Assembly: GCA_020025515.1 (NCBI GenBank) | Contig: JAHHRZ010000011.1 | Span: forward strand, 1 to 63,922 | Reading direction: 5' to 3' | Length of the DNA: 63,922 nt | Source of the DNA: Oscillospiraceae bacterium | GTDB taxonomy: Bacteria > Bacillota > Clostridia > Oscillospirales > Oscillospiraceae | Part shown: piece by piece, positions 41,901-49,439 of the stretch | Position numbering within the stretch: the stretch's first letter is position 1 | Layout: every line of letters begins with the position of its first letter | The notes under the pieces: model-generated | Databases searched by the model: none | Told to the model about the DNA's origin: nothing | What the model saw: only the letters and a program-made list of their open reading frames with translations | Program-made: the position numbers and the translations under genes

Positions 41901-44529
41901 CACAGAGGTGCAGATTACCGGAACCAATCGGGTTGGCGGTCTGGTTGGCTGGGCACAGGCGGAGCTGAGCACCGTAGATTTGGGCGATAACATTGCGGGC
42001 CTGGTAGGAAACTGCTGCGTGACAGGCCGTGTTGCCGGTAACCAGCAGACAGGGGGCCTTGTGGGCCTGAATGACAGTGTCTATGATAAGGATACACTGT
42101 TTTCCATTTCCTGTTCTGTGGACAAGTGCCGGGCAGATGTGACGGTAATGGAAAGAGAAACCTCTTCCAACAAGCTGGGCGGCCTGGTAGGCAATAACAA
42201 GGGAGTTATCACAAAAAGCGTTGCCACCGGGGAGGTGCAGGCGGCTTCGTCCTATATGGTGGGCGGCCTTGCCGGTGACAGCAGCGGCAGCATCTATGAC
42301 AGTCATGCCGAAGGCCAGGTAACTGGCTACGGCAGTGTTGGCGGCTTCGTGGGAAGCAGCAGCGGCCTGATTCAGAATTCCTACAGCCTTGGTGCAGTCC
42401 GGGGTGCAGAACGAATCGGCAGCTTTGGCGGCTCGGTGCGTGCGGCGGACTTTGTGATTGGTGCCGGTATGGTTACAATCACAGAAGGCAGCACCAGCGG
42501 GTATGCAGGGGGCTTTGCAGGCTATCTCAGCGGCATGGTGGCAGGCCTTCCCAATCAGATTACCGTGAAGAATGCCTATGGCAACTGTGTGCAGCAGGGT
42601 CATGGGCCTCTGAAAGCCATAGGAAATCCAGCAAGTTTCCAGGGAGAAAGTGCCCAGGACGCGCTGAAAAAAATGGAACTGACCACGACAGCGGAAGTCA
42701 GCAAGCAGTTGTATGAGATGTTCGGTGTCCACCTCCAGGTACCCAATATGCTGGAGGAGGAAGCGGAAAAATATGCGGATTATGTGATTGCAAAGGAGCC
42801 TGGTGCGGTAGCGGTCCTGAAGCCGGGTGCTTCCGCAGACCCATCCATTACAGTGGCGTATGAGGTCAGCAGCCCTGCATTTACAGGCGGGACAGAACTG
42901 ACTTTGGTGCAAGCAAATGAAACGGCAGCTACCGTGCATGTACAGGCAACGCTGGTTCTGCGGGATGACTGGGATCATGAGCTGAGAAAGCCCATCCATG
43001 TGATTCAGCCTGCATCCCAGGAGAAAGTCATGGAGCTGTTGGACGAGATTGCAGCTTCTTATACAGACAGCGACGAAGACTGGAAAATCATGGATATGTC
43101 GGTGTATTCCTCTCTTCCGGATAAGACGCTGTCCACATCGCAGCAGGCAAAACAGTCGGCATTGGATCGGAACATCGAAAATGCTCTTGCAGAGAAGGCG
43201 ACCCTCAGCGACCGGGCAAGAACGGAAATTGTGCTTCGTTCTATGGGAATAGACAGCACACAGCTTTATGCGGCAGGCAGCGATGGGCCAATCAATCACG
43301 GCCAGCTGCTGTCCGCAATGGATATGACCTCCGGTGGGTACTATGCTGCACCTTGGGTGCTGCTGGCTGAACTGCAAGGCAGCGTTACGCTGACGCAGGA
43401 GCAGGAAAATACCCTTATGGGCTTGCTGCAGGAGAATATGGGCAGCGATGGAATGTTTGGATATGAATGGGGCGGAACATCCTACGAAAGCCCCGATATG
43501 GCCGGAATTGCCCTGGCTGCCCTGGCCTCTCACTGTGACACTCGCCGGGATGCGAAGCAGATGGTAGATACCATTTTGAAAAATCTGCCGGAGCATATGG
43601 ACCAGACCGGTTCCTTTGGCAGTGCCAACTCCGATGCCATGGTGATTCTGGGCCTGCTGGCTGTGGGACAGAATCCATACGAGATGACGGCTGATTCCGG
43701 CGCCAGCGTGGTGGATGGCCTGCTGTCCTATGTAAATCCCGAAACACATCGCTTCCAGTTTGCAGGACAGGACAATGACATGGCCACCGAGCAGGCATTC
43801 CGTACATTGGCGGCACTGGAAAAGTGGGACGGCAGCAGCGCATACAACGTGTATGATTTTGGGGCAGTTTCCGTGGTGCCCGGCTGGGCCACAGGAGCCC
43901 AGAAGCCGGACCCGACCCCAGACCCGGACCCGACTCCCATTCCGACTCCGAACCCGGATCCAGCCCCAGACCCCGAACCCCTCCCTTTCACCGATATTGA
44001 GGGACATTGGGCCCGGGAGGCCATTGCCTATGTCTATGAGCATGATCTCATGGAGGGCGTAACAAAAACGGAATTTGCCCCCGATGTCACAACCAGCCGT
44101 GGAATGTTTGTTACGGTCTTGTACCGTCTCAGCGGCAGCCCGGAGGTGACGAACCGTTCTGTTTTTGAAGATGTTGCGTCCAATCGGTACTATGCAGATG
44201 CCGTGCAGTGGGCCGCAGAAAACAACATCATGATTGGCTATGAGAATGATACCTTTGGCCCCTCAAAGCCCATCACCAGAGAGCAAATGGCGGTGGTATT
44301 TTACCGCTATGCGGCATATCAGGGCTATGACTGCTCGGAGACAACGGATCTGAGTGGATACAGCGACAGAAGCAGAATTTCTTCCTGGGCGGAGGATGCC
44401 ATGACCTGGGCCTGTGCGGAGCATCTGATCCAGGGCGTTGAGGCAGGGCGGCTGTCCCCCAGAGGAAATTCCACCCGTGGGCAGGTTGCCATGATTTTGA
44501 CGCGATATATGGAAAGCATTATGAAGTAA
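35926..44529 (+). CDS. Giant SLH-anchored surface protein with DUF4430 and transcobalamin-like barrel
   Basis: This 2,867-residue protein has a signal peptide (1 to about 26), an InlB-type repeat (166-230), and four GLUG-type beta-solenoid blocks (about 397-649, 869-1122, 1428-1719, 1896-2226) separated by Ig/carboxypeptidase-regulatory-like and FN3-like segments. A DUF4430 domain (about 1779-1887; FIHTINGYSVEKPDGWMFTV) has the fold of the C-terminal domain of intrinsic factor/transcobalamin. Residues about 2365-2640 form helical repeats (YESPDMAGIALAALA, GSFGSANSDAMVILGLLAVG) like the alpha6/alpha6 barrel of the same proteins. A Pro/Asp linker and three SLH motifs (2685-2867) anchor it to the wall. 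With B12-riboswitch control, I infer surface corrinoid capture. A good ribosome site precedes the ATG. Binding itself is unproven. Confidence 0.85.
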   Translation: MKKRVLSLLMVLSMVLSLLPGTILAAEDPTVEDFFADLRDVVEISNDTTHPFTVDSTTEEGPWLRSGKMTSTYTSSTLTLTMKQAATLRFDYKISCANSCGMEVRKGSTTICQRYDYKGEKAGTVEVSADAGESVTISYYRGYVYSTDESEDCLWLKNFTCTLPKQVILHANNGTEETVSQGIFETGVLRPNPFVYDHHVFKGWATSENGEVRYPDEAPITITEDTHLYAVWGRLYDLKFSVSPEKAMFGLYLDQEHTQKVEPTEEEPHTYLLEKGEYHWQADLFGYAPQSGSVSLDEGTAPVSVNLQPYARQTVTFTYGELIEGAPIENGSLTVHCGDQAMQADETGLVYVLPVGYDYTYTFTSSNYAKQTGTIALAQETQPGTQQITIALTPKTGWGGPEDLLEPRKDSQGVWQITSGAELAWMAQEVNGGRAKDCAAVLTKDIDLGEELWTPMGKNAYGCEFRGSLDGQHHVIYGLNVDDKADITGLFGYVNGGSIKNLTVKGRVAGKGNSGTGGIVGKLSSTWDQTGTVENCISEVTVSGGNNVGGVVGLMSGSNASSVEGCVNRGSVTGTNSVGGLIGCMYGDGNLQNSYNRGSVEAEVSKAGGLVGYMNSRNALAENCYTTGSIRNPRMDSAPAIGMKSPGQVSNLYYLDTLGTDSNAQPKTEQEMKSGSFPAELGEHFSRDMQEPLNDGYPILDFQDTTPKYEVALSVTPSEAELIVKDEEQTVLTGKHTTQEACEVWTYELPAGTYFWEASAFGKVTQSGTFTVTDSPIQEKIDLKAAPTVHTSFAVTYADGNPSEAVADIHVTCGQREMEAAQDGSFSLPDGVYTYTVRAKGYGKVRQTLQVSFAAGDTLVVPVIMHPSDQWDGEELEQPEGAGTEQAPYRIENGAQLAWLADFVNQSSDHGKQSHAVLTEDIDLGDNLWTPIGKNDSCSYGSAFDGQGHTVSGLKVEGADYAGLFGHAKNAVIQNIVISGSVTGSRYTGGLLGQIGAGVTVKNCGNTCTVQGSGSWTGGIAGRLYGANSLVTGCYNSGSVTGTETGTSVYAGGIVGKDDEGLTIQDCYNTGNVTAGNAGGICGNGTSFAKRINCYNVGLITGTKTGAIWPGSYGDTINCYYLAGTTEDQHEGAAAVNEEELRQKTDALNGTTEPPVWKSVSSMNEGYPILAWQKEEGEPIQPDTPLKKAENAAWKTDEATSLLTGVATWNGVEHAESYTVVLWQVEETEKPAEQDDLQLRAIATVDVVGTEYDFTETIHSHGPGSYYFTVTPIAAENSGYASGKVPANGIEANLLIQEYSSETACYCHYSKLDMPTGLCWRDSRATWNPVKHAYGYLVTIYRLDDQNQPNYVTGGTVGKEHNELDLHAYFADNARYVFTVKALSQEYMISGTADRNSEESKRSDDESNGGEKDGIYVHEPSPEPEPPDRKDWIGISTPEQWIALANTEDTIVDTANPEVTHQDVQWSKKYYLTADLDFSNLSAADAAKTKSIGNDAHRFQGILDGNGHKITGLTLSNLDAGLFGYIGKHGQVYDLKIEGANVLFSDNAAVLAYANFGTIHHCAVINSNITADTGAVLGGMVSRNYGTVEDCYVEGGTLTSNSTTATGHSGFVGANEEGGQIRRCWSSMDVHTMSEYAGGFVGLSYGGEIRDCFCLGDVTARSYTGGFAGRSVYSGNRYENCYAAGTVTVTQGNGHGFIGGSKPDSAFQPDLSKELDHCYYNAASPEDPYATGKSLDEMRRESFLNELNRNLVWARDDGKNSGLPYLATVKAPEQIGSTEITVTIAMAVYDKENYAFRQQTEPVTVTLESTGNTRVVDVMDAAMEQGLLTYSYDTTPEFGRFIHTINGYSVEKPDGWMFTVNDKLSNLGASLATVTDQDRLLWYEGTTENRFQPPMWSDLSGDLQQWKKISTVEDLLKLAKSEDEAALAKHYRLTADLDLEGVEFSGIGTLAHPFTGTFDGQNHTISHATITGAENVGFFGVTKGATIKNLKLTEVQITGTNRVGGLVGWAQAELSTVDLGDNIAGLVGNCCVTGRVAGNQQTGGLVGLNDSVYDKDTLFSISCSVDKCRADVTVMERETSSNKLGGLVGNNKGVITKSVATGEVQAASSYMVGGLAGDSSGSIYDSHAEGQVTGYGSVGGFVGSSSGLIQNSYSLGAVRGAERIGSFGGSVRAADFVIGAGMVTITEGSTSGYAGGFAGYLSGMVAGLPNQITVKNAYGNCVQQGHGPLKAIGNPASFQGESAQDALKKMELTTTAEVSKQLYEMFGVHLQVPNMLEEEAEKYADYVIAKEPGAVAVLKPGASADPSITVAYEVSSPAFTGGTELTLVQANETAATVHVQATLVLRDDWDHELRKPIHVIQPASQEKVMELLDEIAASYTDSDEDWKIMDMSVYSSLPDKTLSTSQQAKQSALDRNIENALAEKATLSDRARTEIVLRSMGIDSTQLYAAGSDGPINHGQLLSAMDMTSGGYYAAPWVLLAELQGSVTLTQEQENTLMGLLQENMGSDGMFGYEWGGTSYESPDMAGIALAALASHCDTRRDAKQMVDTILKNLPEHMDQTGSFGSANSDAMVILGLLAVGQNPYEMTADSGASVVDGLLSYVNPETHRFQFAGQDNDMATEQAFRTLAALEKWDGSSAYNVYDFGAVSVVPGWATGAQKPDPTPDPDPTPIPTPNPDPAPDPEPLPFTDIEGHWAREAIAYVYEHDLMEGVTKTEFAPDVTTSRGMFVTVLYRLSGSPEVTNRSVFEDVASNRYYADAVQWAAENNIMIGYENDTFGPSKPITREQMAVVFYRYAAYQGYDCSETTDLSGYSDRSRISSWAEDAMTWACAEHLIQGVEAGRLSPRGNSTRGQVAMILTRYMESIMK

Positions 44530-44537
44530 ATAGGAAA

Positions 44538-44573
44538 CAGGAAGGTGCAGGCCGCAAGACCTGCACCTTCCTG
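44538..44573 (+). terminator. Terminator hairpin after the giant gene
   Basis: CAGGAAGGTGCAGG and CCTGCACCTTCCTG form a perfect 14-bp stem with an 8-base loop, 8 bases past the stop. The T tract is weak (TCATTG). Confidence 0.7.
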
Positions 44574-44676
44574 TCATTGATAGAGGAAAGCATCGAGCCG
44601 GTTCTATATATTTTAACGGTGTGCCAACGATGATATCAGTATGAAATAAAAATATGCACAAAATTGTGATATTTGA

Positions 44677-44705
44677 TTGAAATGTTTGTGGTAAAAGTGT
44701 ATGAT
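44677..44705 (+). promoter_or_regulatory. Promoter upstream of the first ABC exporter
   Basis: TTGAAA (44677-44682) and TATGAT (44700-44705) are 17 bases apart. The inferred leader of about 150 bases contains two very short ORFs before the ABC gene. Confidence 0.65.
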
Positions 44706-44795
44706 AATAAGCAATCGAAAATTGCATCCTTTTTGGTTTCGTGATGATGAGAAATCGGCATGAATGAGTTTCCGGCACATATAAAGTCAAAGGTC

Positions 44796-44840
44796 ATGAG
44801 GGCGGGCTGGATCTTCAGGAGTCCCGGAGGGGTGGATTAA
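44796..44840 (+). CDS. Possible 14-codon leader peptide
   Basis: A start codon after AAAGG opens a frame MRAGWIFRSPGGVD. It may be a leader peptide or chance; the only support is its position in the exporter leader. Confidence 0.15.
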   Translation: MRAGWIFRSPGGVD

Positions 44841-44864
44841 AAGCAGGCACAAGGAGGGAATTTC

Positions 44865-44942
44865 ATGGAGCAGCAGAAGGAAAGCATCCCAAAAACCATG
44901 CCCCATAGGTGCTATTCAAAGGATAAAAGGAGATATGTATGA
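44865..44942 (+). CDS. 25-residue peptide coupled to an ABC exporter
   Basis: ATG at 44865 has an AAGGAGG site at the ideal distance and encodes a basic peptide beginning MEQQKESIPKTMPHRC and ending KDKRRYV, with one cysteine. Its TGA overlaps the ABC exporter's ATG (ATGA), the standard sign of translational coupling. It could be a small exported peptide precursor, or merely a coupling ORF that sets exporter translation. No known peptide family was recognised and no modifying enzyme lies nearby. Confidence 0.45.
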   Translation: MEQQKESIPKTMPHRCYSKDKRRYV

Positions 44943-46720
44943 GAAGTTTACGAAACTTAATCAGAAATATTGCGTGGATTTGCAAGCCGTTTTGGAAATA
45001 CGGGAAACTCTATATTCTTTTATCAATCTGCGTTTTAGGATTATATTCCTCCATTGATGATATCATTTATGTGCGATTTCCTGAAATTATGATTGGGCTG
45101 TTATCCGCAAAAAAATCATTTTACTATATAGCCGGGATAGCTGCTATCATTTGTGGGATAGACTTTGCAATCAATACCATCCATAAAATCTCACGGGGCT
45201 ATTTTACGAAAAAGGAAACGGAAATCGACCTGAAGGTCAAACGGGATATTTATGAAAAAGCCATGGGGCTGGATTATAAGTATATGGACAATCCCAAGTA
45301 TTACGATCGCTACGCCTGGGCCATTCAGGAGTATGCGGGGCAGGTAAAGGAAGGCCGTGAATTTCTGGTCGGTTTTTTTCAGTGTCTCTTGAGTCTGGCG
45401 GTGCTTGGCACAATTATTGGTTCTTTGGGTCCATGGATTTTTTTCCTGGAAATTGCCCAAATGATATTGCATACCCTTGCTGACAAACAGGTAAACCGCC
45501 ATGTAATCAATCGGAAAAAGGAAGTCCTGCCCTTGGATCGCCGTCTGGACTACTTCCATCGTCTATTCTATGTCAAAGACTATGCTGCTGATATGAAGTC
45601 CACACCACTTAGCGGCACTGTTTTTCATGAATATGAGAAAGTCGGAAACCGCAAGCGCAAAGTGGTTGGCTCGTATGTATGGAAAGCGACATTCTGGAGC
45701 TGTATCCACGAAGTGATTTTCGGCGTGACACAATTTATCATCATCCTGTATCTGGTTCGTGGAATTCTTTCCGGGAGGATTCCGGAAGTAGGGATGTATA
45801 TGACGCTCCTGCTTTCTTTTTACCGATTGGATACGAAAATCGATATTTTTACCTCTCTTGTTAAGGATGCCAGTATTCTTTCTATGAATGTGGAGGCAAT
45901 CCGTGAATTTTTTGAATTTCCATCGGAAATTGAAACAGACACCAAGCAGGGAGAAGCGGCTCCCGAGGGCAGCAATTTTTCTGTGGAATTCAAAAATGTT
46001 GGTTTTTCCTATGAAAATTCACAGTTTGCGCTGTCCGGATTTAATCTTTCGATCAAGCCGGGAGAAAAACTGGCAATCGTCGGCGAAAACGGAGCCGGAA
46101 AGTCCACATTTGTGAAGCTTCTGCTGCGGCTGTACGATGTTGCGGAGGGAGAAATCCGGATCAACGGAAAGGTCATTCAGGACTACGATGTCCATGCTTT
46201 GCGAAATAGAATCGGTGTGGCCTTCCAGAATACCAATATTTACGCCATGAGTTTTGCGGACAACGTTGCACTGTATGGTCATGTAGCAGATTCCGTTTTG
46301 CACGAGGTAGCGAAAAAACTTGATCTGGACTCCATTCTGGAAAAAAACAACGCAACGTATGAGGCCGAGTTGACAAGGGAGTTCCACGATGACGGAATCA
46401 TACTGTCCGGCGGCGAAGCGCAGAAGGTGGCGCTTGCCAGAGTCATGAGCCAAGACTTTGGACTGCTGTTGCTGGATGAACCCTCTTCTGCCCTGGACCC
46501 CATCGCAGAATATAAAATGAACCAGGTGATTCTAAGCACAGCCAACAAAGCGACGACGATTATTGTTGCGCATCGCTTGTCTACGATTCGAGATGCAGAC
46601 AGAATTGCGGTGCTGGAACACGGCGCCATAACAGAATGTGGAACCCATGAAGAACTGATGGCTTTCCACGGAACCTATTATGAAATGTTTACAAAGCAGG
46701 CTGAAAACTATGTAAAGTGA
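44939..46720 (+). CDS. ABC exporter, fused membrane and ATPase domains
   Basis: This 593-residue half-transporter has about six membrane helices in the first 320 residues and an ATPase domain after residue 350. Walker A is GENGAGKST, the signature ILSGGEAQK, Walker B LLLLDEPSSALD and the H-loop VAHRLSTIRD. The domain order is that of type IV exporters (lipid, peptide or drug export), not of cobalamin importers. A second, different half-transporter lies at 49440, so the two may have formed a heterodimer before other genes came between them. The ATG overlaps the small upstream ORF. Confidence 0.88.
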   Translation: MRSLRNLIRNIAWICKPFWKYGKLYILLSICVLGLYSSIDDIIYVRFPEIMIGLLSAKKSFYYIAGIAAIICGIDFAINTIHKISRGYFTKKETEIDLKVKRDIYEKAMGLDYKYMDNPKYYDRYAWAIQEYAGQVKEGREFLVGFFQCLLSLAVLGTIIGSLGPWIFFLEIAQMILHTLADKQVNRHVINRKKEVLPLDRRLDYFHRLFYVKDYAADMKSTPLSGTVFHEYEKVGNRKRKVVGSYVWKATFWSCIHEVIFGVTQFIIILYLVRGILSGRIPEVGMYMTLLLSFYRLDTKIDIFTSLVKDASILSMNVEAIREFFEFPSEIETDTKQGEAAPEGSNFSVEFKNVGFSYENSQFALSGFNLSIKPGEKLAIVGENGAGKSTFVKLLLRLYDVAEGEIRINGKVIQDYDVHALRNRIGVAFQNTNIYAMSFADNVALYGHVADSVLHEVAKKLDLDSILEKNNATYEAELTREFHDDGIILSGGEAQKVALARVMSQDFGLLLLDEPSSALDPIAEYKMNQVILSTANKATTIIVAHRLSTIRDADRIAVLEHGAITECGTHEELMAFHGTYYEMFTKQAENYVK

Positions 46721-46983
46721 TTGAGTTTCAACGAAAAATATGGATGCTGAATGAGCCGATTTTTCGGGGGATGTGACGAAAGGCAGTACCATCGTACATG
46801 CAGCCATGCCCTCAGCTTCATAAAAAACGCAATCAAGAATCGGGAGGCTTTCCACCAGAGTTCTGATCTGGAGGAAAGCCTCGCTGCACCCGGACAGTAG
46901 CGGGAACGATATTGTGATAGAATTACAAGAAACCAATAAAGTTAGATCCCAAATCTGAAAATACGGATTTTGTGGATTCGGTC
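46721..46983. other. Intergenic stretch after the ABC exporter
   Basis: No gene could be supported; short open frames in several phases show no ribosome sites or recognisable similarity. The stretch ends at the terminator. Confidence 0.4.
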
Positions 46984-47014
46984 ATCCACTCTCTTGCAGA
47001 GGGATAGTTTTTTT
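46984..47014 (+). terminator. Intrinsic terminator of the ABC exporter unit
   Basis: ATCCACTCT and AGAGGGAT form a hairpin followed by AGTTTTTTT. Confidence 0.75.
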
Positions 47015-47160
47015 GTCAGGATATGAAACCCTTCGCATCTGCCAGAACGATAACATCATTGGGTTCGTTTCTATCTATTCGTGGCAGTGGAATTGGCTCA
47101 TCTGTTATCAAAGGATTGATAAAGGAAGCGGACAGATACAGAAACGCACTATCTGTTGGA
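47013..47160 (+). pseudogene. GNAT acetyltransferase remnant, frameshifted
   Basis: Two phases of the plus strand carry successive pieces of a GNAT fold: RICQNDNIIGFVSIYSW in one, then SIRGSGIGSSVIKGLIKEAD, the acetyl-CoA-binding motif A, in another. They are joined by a frameshift near 47085, and both the N-terminal and C-terminal parts are missing. I read it as a decayed fragment fused to the upstream region of the next gene. Confidence 0.55.
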
Positions 47161-47185
47161 ATACAATTTGTGCAGGAGGTGACTT

Positions 47186-48073
47186 ATGGAGAGTGGTCTT
47201 GTTATAAGTAATGTCCCTGAAATCTCAGCAATCTATTTTGCCTTGCTTCAATGTGGATATTCGTATTTTGCGATTGGGCGGGATCAAGAACATGTTGAGG
47301 CAATCCAACGCTTTATAGGTTGCACATTTGCTCCAGATTTCTTTTCTAACGTGAAACTGGATAGCTGCGAAGTATATCCCTATTGGCCTCGTGCATTTAT
47401 GTTGGAAACTGCATGCTTTTTCCTTCATTCAGGTCATGCCGACTTTTCGGAGTTTGAAAACTTTCAGAAATATATCATGAGTGCAGATAATATATCAAAA
47501 TCCGAAAAGGATGAAGTGCTTTGGAAATGGATAAAAAGCTTTCCTATGGCAATACAGAAAGTTCTTTCAGATGAATCTTTTCAGAATTATTTGGAGTGGG
47601 AAAATCATTGGCTTTCTGCACAGAACGATAAATACCGAATACAGCTTCAGGCAATCAACGAGTTCATTGATATATGTATTCACCGGTATCATTCTCCCGT
47701 AACACAACTTAAAATCGTTCTGAATCCAATCAAATGTGTATATGCGGCTGACTATCATATTAACAAAAACTGTTTTGTGTTTTCTTCTGGTAGATTTCAG
47801 TTGGAGTCTATTATTCATGAATTTCTGCATCATGTGGTGCATCCATTTGTAATACCACAAAAGGACATTATAATTGCAAGAAATGTGAGATATCTTGATA
47901 TTGACGATTCTTACTATTTATCGGGGGACAATATCGGAAAGCTAAATGCATTTGAAGAATTTGCAGTGCGAAACCTTACCGAGGATATTTTGAAGGGGAA
48001 ATACCCGGATGAGCTCCCCCACTATCTGTACACCATTGCGCAATCAAAAACCAATGATGGAAAGAATCCATAA
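47186..48073 (+). CDS. Putative zinc metallopeptidase-like protein (HEFLH)
   Basis: This 295-residue soluble protein has a zincin-type motif IIHEFLHHVVHP (HExxH at residues 211-215) and, about 45 residues later, acidic residues in NAFEEFAVRN that could be the third ligand or its helix. There is no signal peptide. The N-terminal 200 residues are not recognised. AGGAGG lies 6 bases before the ATG. It lies between a broken GNAT gene and a phosphorylase, with no clear operon logic. Peptidase activity is inferred only from the motif. Confidence 0.65.
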   Translation: MESGLVISNVPEISAIYFALLQCGYSYFAIGRDQEHVEAIQRFIGCTFAPDFFSNVKLDSCEVYPYWPRAFMLETACFFLHSGHADFSEFENFQKYIMSADNISKSEKDEVLWKWIKSFPMAIQKVLSDESFQNYLEWENHWLSAQNDKYRIQLQAINEFIDICIHRYHSPVTQLKIVLNPIKCVYAADYHINKNCFVFSSGRFQLESIIHEFLHHVVHPFVIPQKDIIIARNVRYLDIDDSYYLSGDNIGKLNAFEEFAVRNLTEDILKGKYPDELPHYLYTIAQSKTNDGKNP

Positions 48074-48143
48074 AAAACATTCTTGTGTGCTCAGAATTGT
48101 GACATGAGGCAACCATTTTTTCAGAATATAGGAGAAACATAAC

Positions 48144-48914
48144 ATGCACTGGAAATATGAAAATGACACAACAAAATCGGTCTTGACAGCAAGAGCGCAT
48201 GTAAAAAGCAGCCATGGCGATGCAAATGCCATACGATTACCCGATATAGCGATTCTCTTTTTTATGCACAGTGGCGTGGATTATTTGGCGAAAAAATACA
48301 ACTGTACACTTATTACAAAGAAACTTCCTCGTTTTCTACAAAGATGCCCAGTTTATCAGTTAAATGACAACATTTGCTTTCTGGATGGTGGAAGGGGCGC
48401 ACCTCAGGCAGTGGATACGGTGGAAACCCTTGCGGTTTTAGGAGTAAAGACAATTCTTTCCGTTGGAATGTTTGGGGCATTTGACAATCAAGTTGGTGTC
48501 GGCGATATCGTGGTTCCGATGAAAGCTTTTGTGGAAGAGGGGACTTCCATGCACTACTATGAATCCATTGCGTATGCGGAGCCAGACGAGAATTTAGCAA
48601 GAATTGCAGCCTCACTCACTTCCGGAAAATTATTACCTATCGTTTCCACCGATGCAGTCTATCGCCAGACATTCTATAAAGAACAGATTTGGCGAGAAAA
48701 GAATATCATTGGTGTTGATATGGAGACATCCGCTGTACTAAGCGTCAGTAAGTATTTGGGAATCAAAGCAGCTGCAATTCTGATGGCCTCTGATAAACAC
48801 CCTGAAAATGAAAATGCTCCTAAATGGAAATGGCATATGACACAGGAAATGCGTTATGAATTATTTGAAAAAGCAAAAAATTTTGCAGAGGTCATCCAAA
48901 AAGCTAGGCTATAA
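48144..48914 (+). CDS. Nucleoside phosphorylase superfamily protein
   Basis: This 256-residue protein has the PNP/UdP/MTAN-type core: GVKTILSVGMFGAF, QVGVGDIVVPMKAF, VSTDAVYRQT and NIIGVDMETSAVLSVSKYLG, the last being the substrate-binding Met-Glu motif. It should cleave a nucleoside phosphorolytically in the cytoplasm, but the substrate is not evident. AGGAGA precedes the ATG. It stands alone in a region rich in mobile-element debris. Confidence 0.8.
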   Translation: MHWKYENDTTKSVLTARAHVKSSHGDANAIRLPDIAILFFMHSGVDYLAKKYNCTLITKKLPRFLQRCPVYQLNDNICFLDGGRGAPQAVDTVETLAVLGVKTILSVGMFGAFDNQVGVGDIVVPMKAFVEEGTSMHYYESIAYAEPDENLARIAASLTSGKLLPIVSTDAVYRQTFYKEQIWREKNIIGVDMETSAVLSVSKYLGIKAAAILMASDKHPENENAPKWKWHMTQEMRYELFEKAKNFAEVIQKARL

Positions 48915-49020
48915 ATATATAATAAACACTGTATCATGATTCCCGAAAGTTATCCCACTGCTTTCAAATGAATCGTGAATATGTAAGATAGAATTAAGCA
49001 ATCGAAAGAAGCTTCACACC

Positions 49021-49096
49021 ATGGCACAAGGAAAATATACGCCGGAATGGAAGGCAAAGACCTTCCTGGCTGCCGTGGGTTCTTTCTCCATTTCTT
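49021..49096 (+). pseudogene. IS3-family transposase OrfA remnant
   Basis: The first residues read MAQGKYTPEWKAKTFLAAV and then hit a stop. The K-Y-T-P-E-x-K-A-K-x-x-L start is typical of IS3-type OrfA. Nothing of the helix-turn-helix or OrfB remains nearby, so it is a short relic. The rest of 48915-49360 shows no gene. Confidence 0.5.
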
Positions 49097-49361
49097 GACA
49101 AAGGTTGTTCCATGTCCTATAATGAAACCATCAGAAAGAAAGGGCGCTTTACAGCGTAGAGGAAAAAAGCAGAATATGACAGATCAAGGGTACTGATTCA
49201 ATTTCGTCAAACAGTTTGTTCATTCCATGTTTGATATTCGCATGGGGTTAATTTTCTGCGCCGATTTTGATTCGTACATTGTCTGTAAATCATATTCTTT
49301 TTCCTTTACTACGGTATTTTTCTGCCGTTTTTTCAGGTGAAATAATATGGTTTTATAGGTG

Positions 49362-49395
49362 TGTCTGTTTTCGGCTGTGAAAACAGACATTTTTC
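49362..49395 (+). terminator. Terminator/attenuator before the second ABC exporter
   Basis: TGTCTGTTTTC and GAAAACAGACA form a perfect 11-bp hairpin followed by TTTTTC, only 45 bases upstream of the exporter start. It either ends an upstream transcript or attenuates the exporter. Confidence 0.75.
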
Positions 49396-49439
49396 ATTGT
49401 CGAATCCCGGATTATTTTTATCTGAGGAGACTTGTTATT

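Noticed and set aside
40123..44043. A very long open frame (over 1,300 codons) on the minus strand
   Set aside because: It lies wholly antisense to the giant surface-protein gene, has no ribosome site or recognisable domain, and is explained by codon bias of the repetitive plus-strand gene. The same applies to 36739-38670 (minus).
36100..44500. Tandem DNA repeats in the giant gene as a mobile or phase-variable element
   Set aside because: The repetition is at protein level (GLUG and solenoid motifs); I saw no exact DNA tandem repeat of useful length.
46532..46936. A 134-codon minus-strand frame as a real gene
   Set aside because: It overlaps the end of the ABC exporter gene, has no ribosome site and no recognisable similarity.
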